DNA from: RFSX01 sp964567435
GTDB lineage: Bacteria; Bacteroidota; Bacteroidia; Chitinophagales; Saprospiraceae
DNA: 64,000 nt
Direction of reading: 5' to 3'
Assembly: GCA_964567435.1 (NCBI GenBank)
Contig: CAZMMQ010000001.1
Location: 62,001-126,000, forward strand
In this document: piece after piece, positions 63,008-64,000 of the stretch
Layout of the letters: each line of letters starts with the position of its first letter
Numbering within the stretch: the stretch's first letter is position 1
Made by a program: the position numbers and the translations under genes
The notes under the pieces: model-generated
What the model was told of the DNA's origin: nothing
Database searches by the model: none
What the model saw: the letters and a program-made list of their open reading frames with translations, nothing else

Positions 63008-64000
63008 ATGACAATCAGAACTATCGGATTACTCCTGATGAATTCTGTGTTCTATCTAACTCTTTTTTCGCAAAATAATCCCTCTTCAAATCAGATTATA
63101 TTTTTAGAACAAGAACTCACTCTATCAACACTTATATCTACTATAGAGTCACAGAGTGACTACTTTGTATCCTATAATTCTGAGGATTTAAATATCAATG
63201 AGACAATCTATTTGACTCAGCCAGAACTGACCCTAGATCAGATAATATCAGTATTAAGAAAACAACTTGATCGCAAAATATCAATTAATCAAGAAGGTCA
63301 AAAGATACTAATACTCCCTTATGACAATAGGACCGTAAGTGGAATAATTGTAGACTCGCTGACCTTGGAAACACTTTTTGGGGTGGCCATTTTTGATTCA
63401 GACGGCACTGGTACTTATAGCAATGAAGAAGGATATTTCCATTTTAAAACTGGTATCGACACAGATAGCATGTATGTCAAATATCTAGGATATCGAACAG
63501 TTATAATTCCTTTACAGGGATTTCAACGTAAGTATGTAACTATCAGAATTTCTCCTGACAATAGATTACCTGATGTTATAATCCGACCATCCGAACAAAA
63601 AGAAATATCTCCAACTAACTCAGAACAAGTAGGTATCTACGAAGAGCAACCAGTATCTAACATAGGAGGAAGAACTGACTTAATCACCACAATCAAAAGT
63701 TTGCCTGGTATATCTGTTGGATCTGAAGCCCAAAACGGCTTTACGGTAAGGGGAGGAGGACCGGACCAAAATCTTGTTCTAGTAGATGGCATGCCTGTAT
63801 ATGAAACCAGTCATCTAGGAGGATTATCTTCAATTTTTTCAGAAAACATGATTAAAAACGCCAATCTCTATAAGACAGGCATCCCCTCTAATTTTGGCAG
63901 TAAGCTAAGTTCTGTTTTGGACATAAGACTTAAGGATGGCAGTAGGACCAATACCAGGAGAAAAGCCTCCATTAATTTAGAGAACTTCTCTGGATTTATT
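63008..64000 (+). CDS. TonB-dependent receptor with STN domain, 3' end outside window
   Basis: 331 residues visible, frame open at the edge. Signal peptide about 1-20. An STN-like domain (about 30-105) is the part that talks to FecR. A carboxypeptidase-regulatory-like domain follows (about 108-190), then the TonB plug from about 220 with GFTVRGGGPDQNLVLVDGMPVY. The STN domain marks it as a transducer of the sigma/FecR cassette. The ligand, iron-chelate or carbohydrate, is unknown. A SusC role is possible but SusD cannot be seen. Confidence 0.92.
   Translation, partial: MTIRTIGLLLMNSVFYLTLFSQNNPSSNQIIFLEQELTLSTLISTIESQSDYFVSYNSEDLNINETIYLTQPELTLDQIISVLRKQLDRKISINQEGQKILILPYDNRTVSGIIVDSLTLETLFGVAIFDSDGTGTYSNEEGYFHFKTGIDTDSMYVKYLGYRTVIIPLQGFQRKYVTIRISPDNRLPDVIIRPSEQKEISPTNSEQVGIYEEQPVSNIGGRTDLITTIKSLPGISVGSEAQNGFTVRGGGPDQNLVLVDGMPVYETSHLGGLSSIFSENMIKNANLYKTGIPSNFGSKLSSVLDIRLKDGSRTNTRRKASINLENFSGFI

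Noticed and set aside
1..64000. tRNA, rRNA or CRISPR array
   Set aside because: No T-arm-like GTTCRA blocks with flanking stems and no regularly spaced repeats were seen in the gene-free DNA.

Overview
The window is about 64 kb of AT-rich chromosome from a member of the Bacteroidota, possibly Saprospiria. The phylum call rests on several things. One secreted protein has a type IX secretion (T9SS) C-terminal sorting domain and another large secreted protease is of a T9SS type. There is an ECF sigma / FecR / TonB-receptor cassette, a Bacteroidota-type Mrp without the C-terminal CxxC, and a ctlX/rocD citrulline route. Promoter-like TAnnTTTG boxes occur in place of E. coli -10 boxes. No rRNA, tRNA, CRISPR array, prophage or insertion sequence was recognised. 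The content is mostly housekeeping, arranged in short operons, many with 1-14 nt overlaps. The Saprospiria call is an inference from overall protein style and is not proven.

Layout. 1-6.7 kb: an edge-truncated reprolysin-like metalloprotease with a His-rich N-terminus, an outer-membrane barrel, a membrane-anchored DNA/RNA endonuclease, a HerA/YjgR-type ATPase and a thioredoxin. 6.7-11.8 kb: a minus-strand operon of sugar-phosphate mutase, two class V aminotransferases (one a cysteine desulfurase) and ribD. 11.8-16.3 kb: PAP2 phosphatase, folD-prmA, and convergent maf, UbiA-type prenyltransferase, iscX and ferredoxin. 16.4-23.7 kb: a tandem CbxX-type AAA protein and an overlapping pair of a 1008-aa TPR protein and a beta-barrel. 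23.8-29.6 kb: rocD, coaE, thiamine-binding protein, hscA, queuosine-precursor transporter and ctlX. 29.9-32.7 kb: a type III polyketide synthase and a PAS histidine kinase, followed by a 100-N scaffold gap with identical 55-bp flanks. 33-42.5 kb: GH26 mannanase lipoprotein, pyrR-like PRTase, small conserved proteins, photolyase and a dockerin/T9SS protein. 42.5-51.2 kb: a LytS/LytTR two-component pair, folE, fabD, yqgE, an ABC-F protein, a pseudouridine synthase and an unusual RibF-glycosyltransferase fusion. 51.3-64 kb: mrp, nifU-like, pyrF, an exonuclease/GIY-YIG protein, NamZ-type DUF1343, a helix-hairpin-helix barrel, type II glutamine synthetase, and the sigma/FecR/TonB receptor cassette running off the right edge.

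Functional links. Fe-S biogenesis is scattered over the window: iscS, iscX, fdx, hscA, mrp and nifU-like are present, but iscU, iscA and hscB are not. CtlX and RocD together would convert citrulline to ornithine and on to glutamate semialdehyde. RibD and RibF share the flavin pathway; FolE and FolD the folate pathway. The last three genes form a classic cell-surface signalling unit.

The observations most worth a second look are the in-frame RibF-GT2 fusion whose joint is a 10-A homopolymer, the probably spurious scaffold gap, the AAA protein with a duplicated N-terminal domain, the His-rich metalloprotease leader and the lone type III polyketide synthase.
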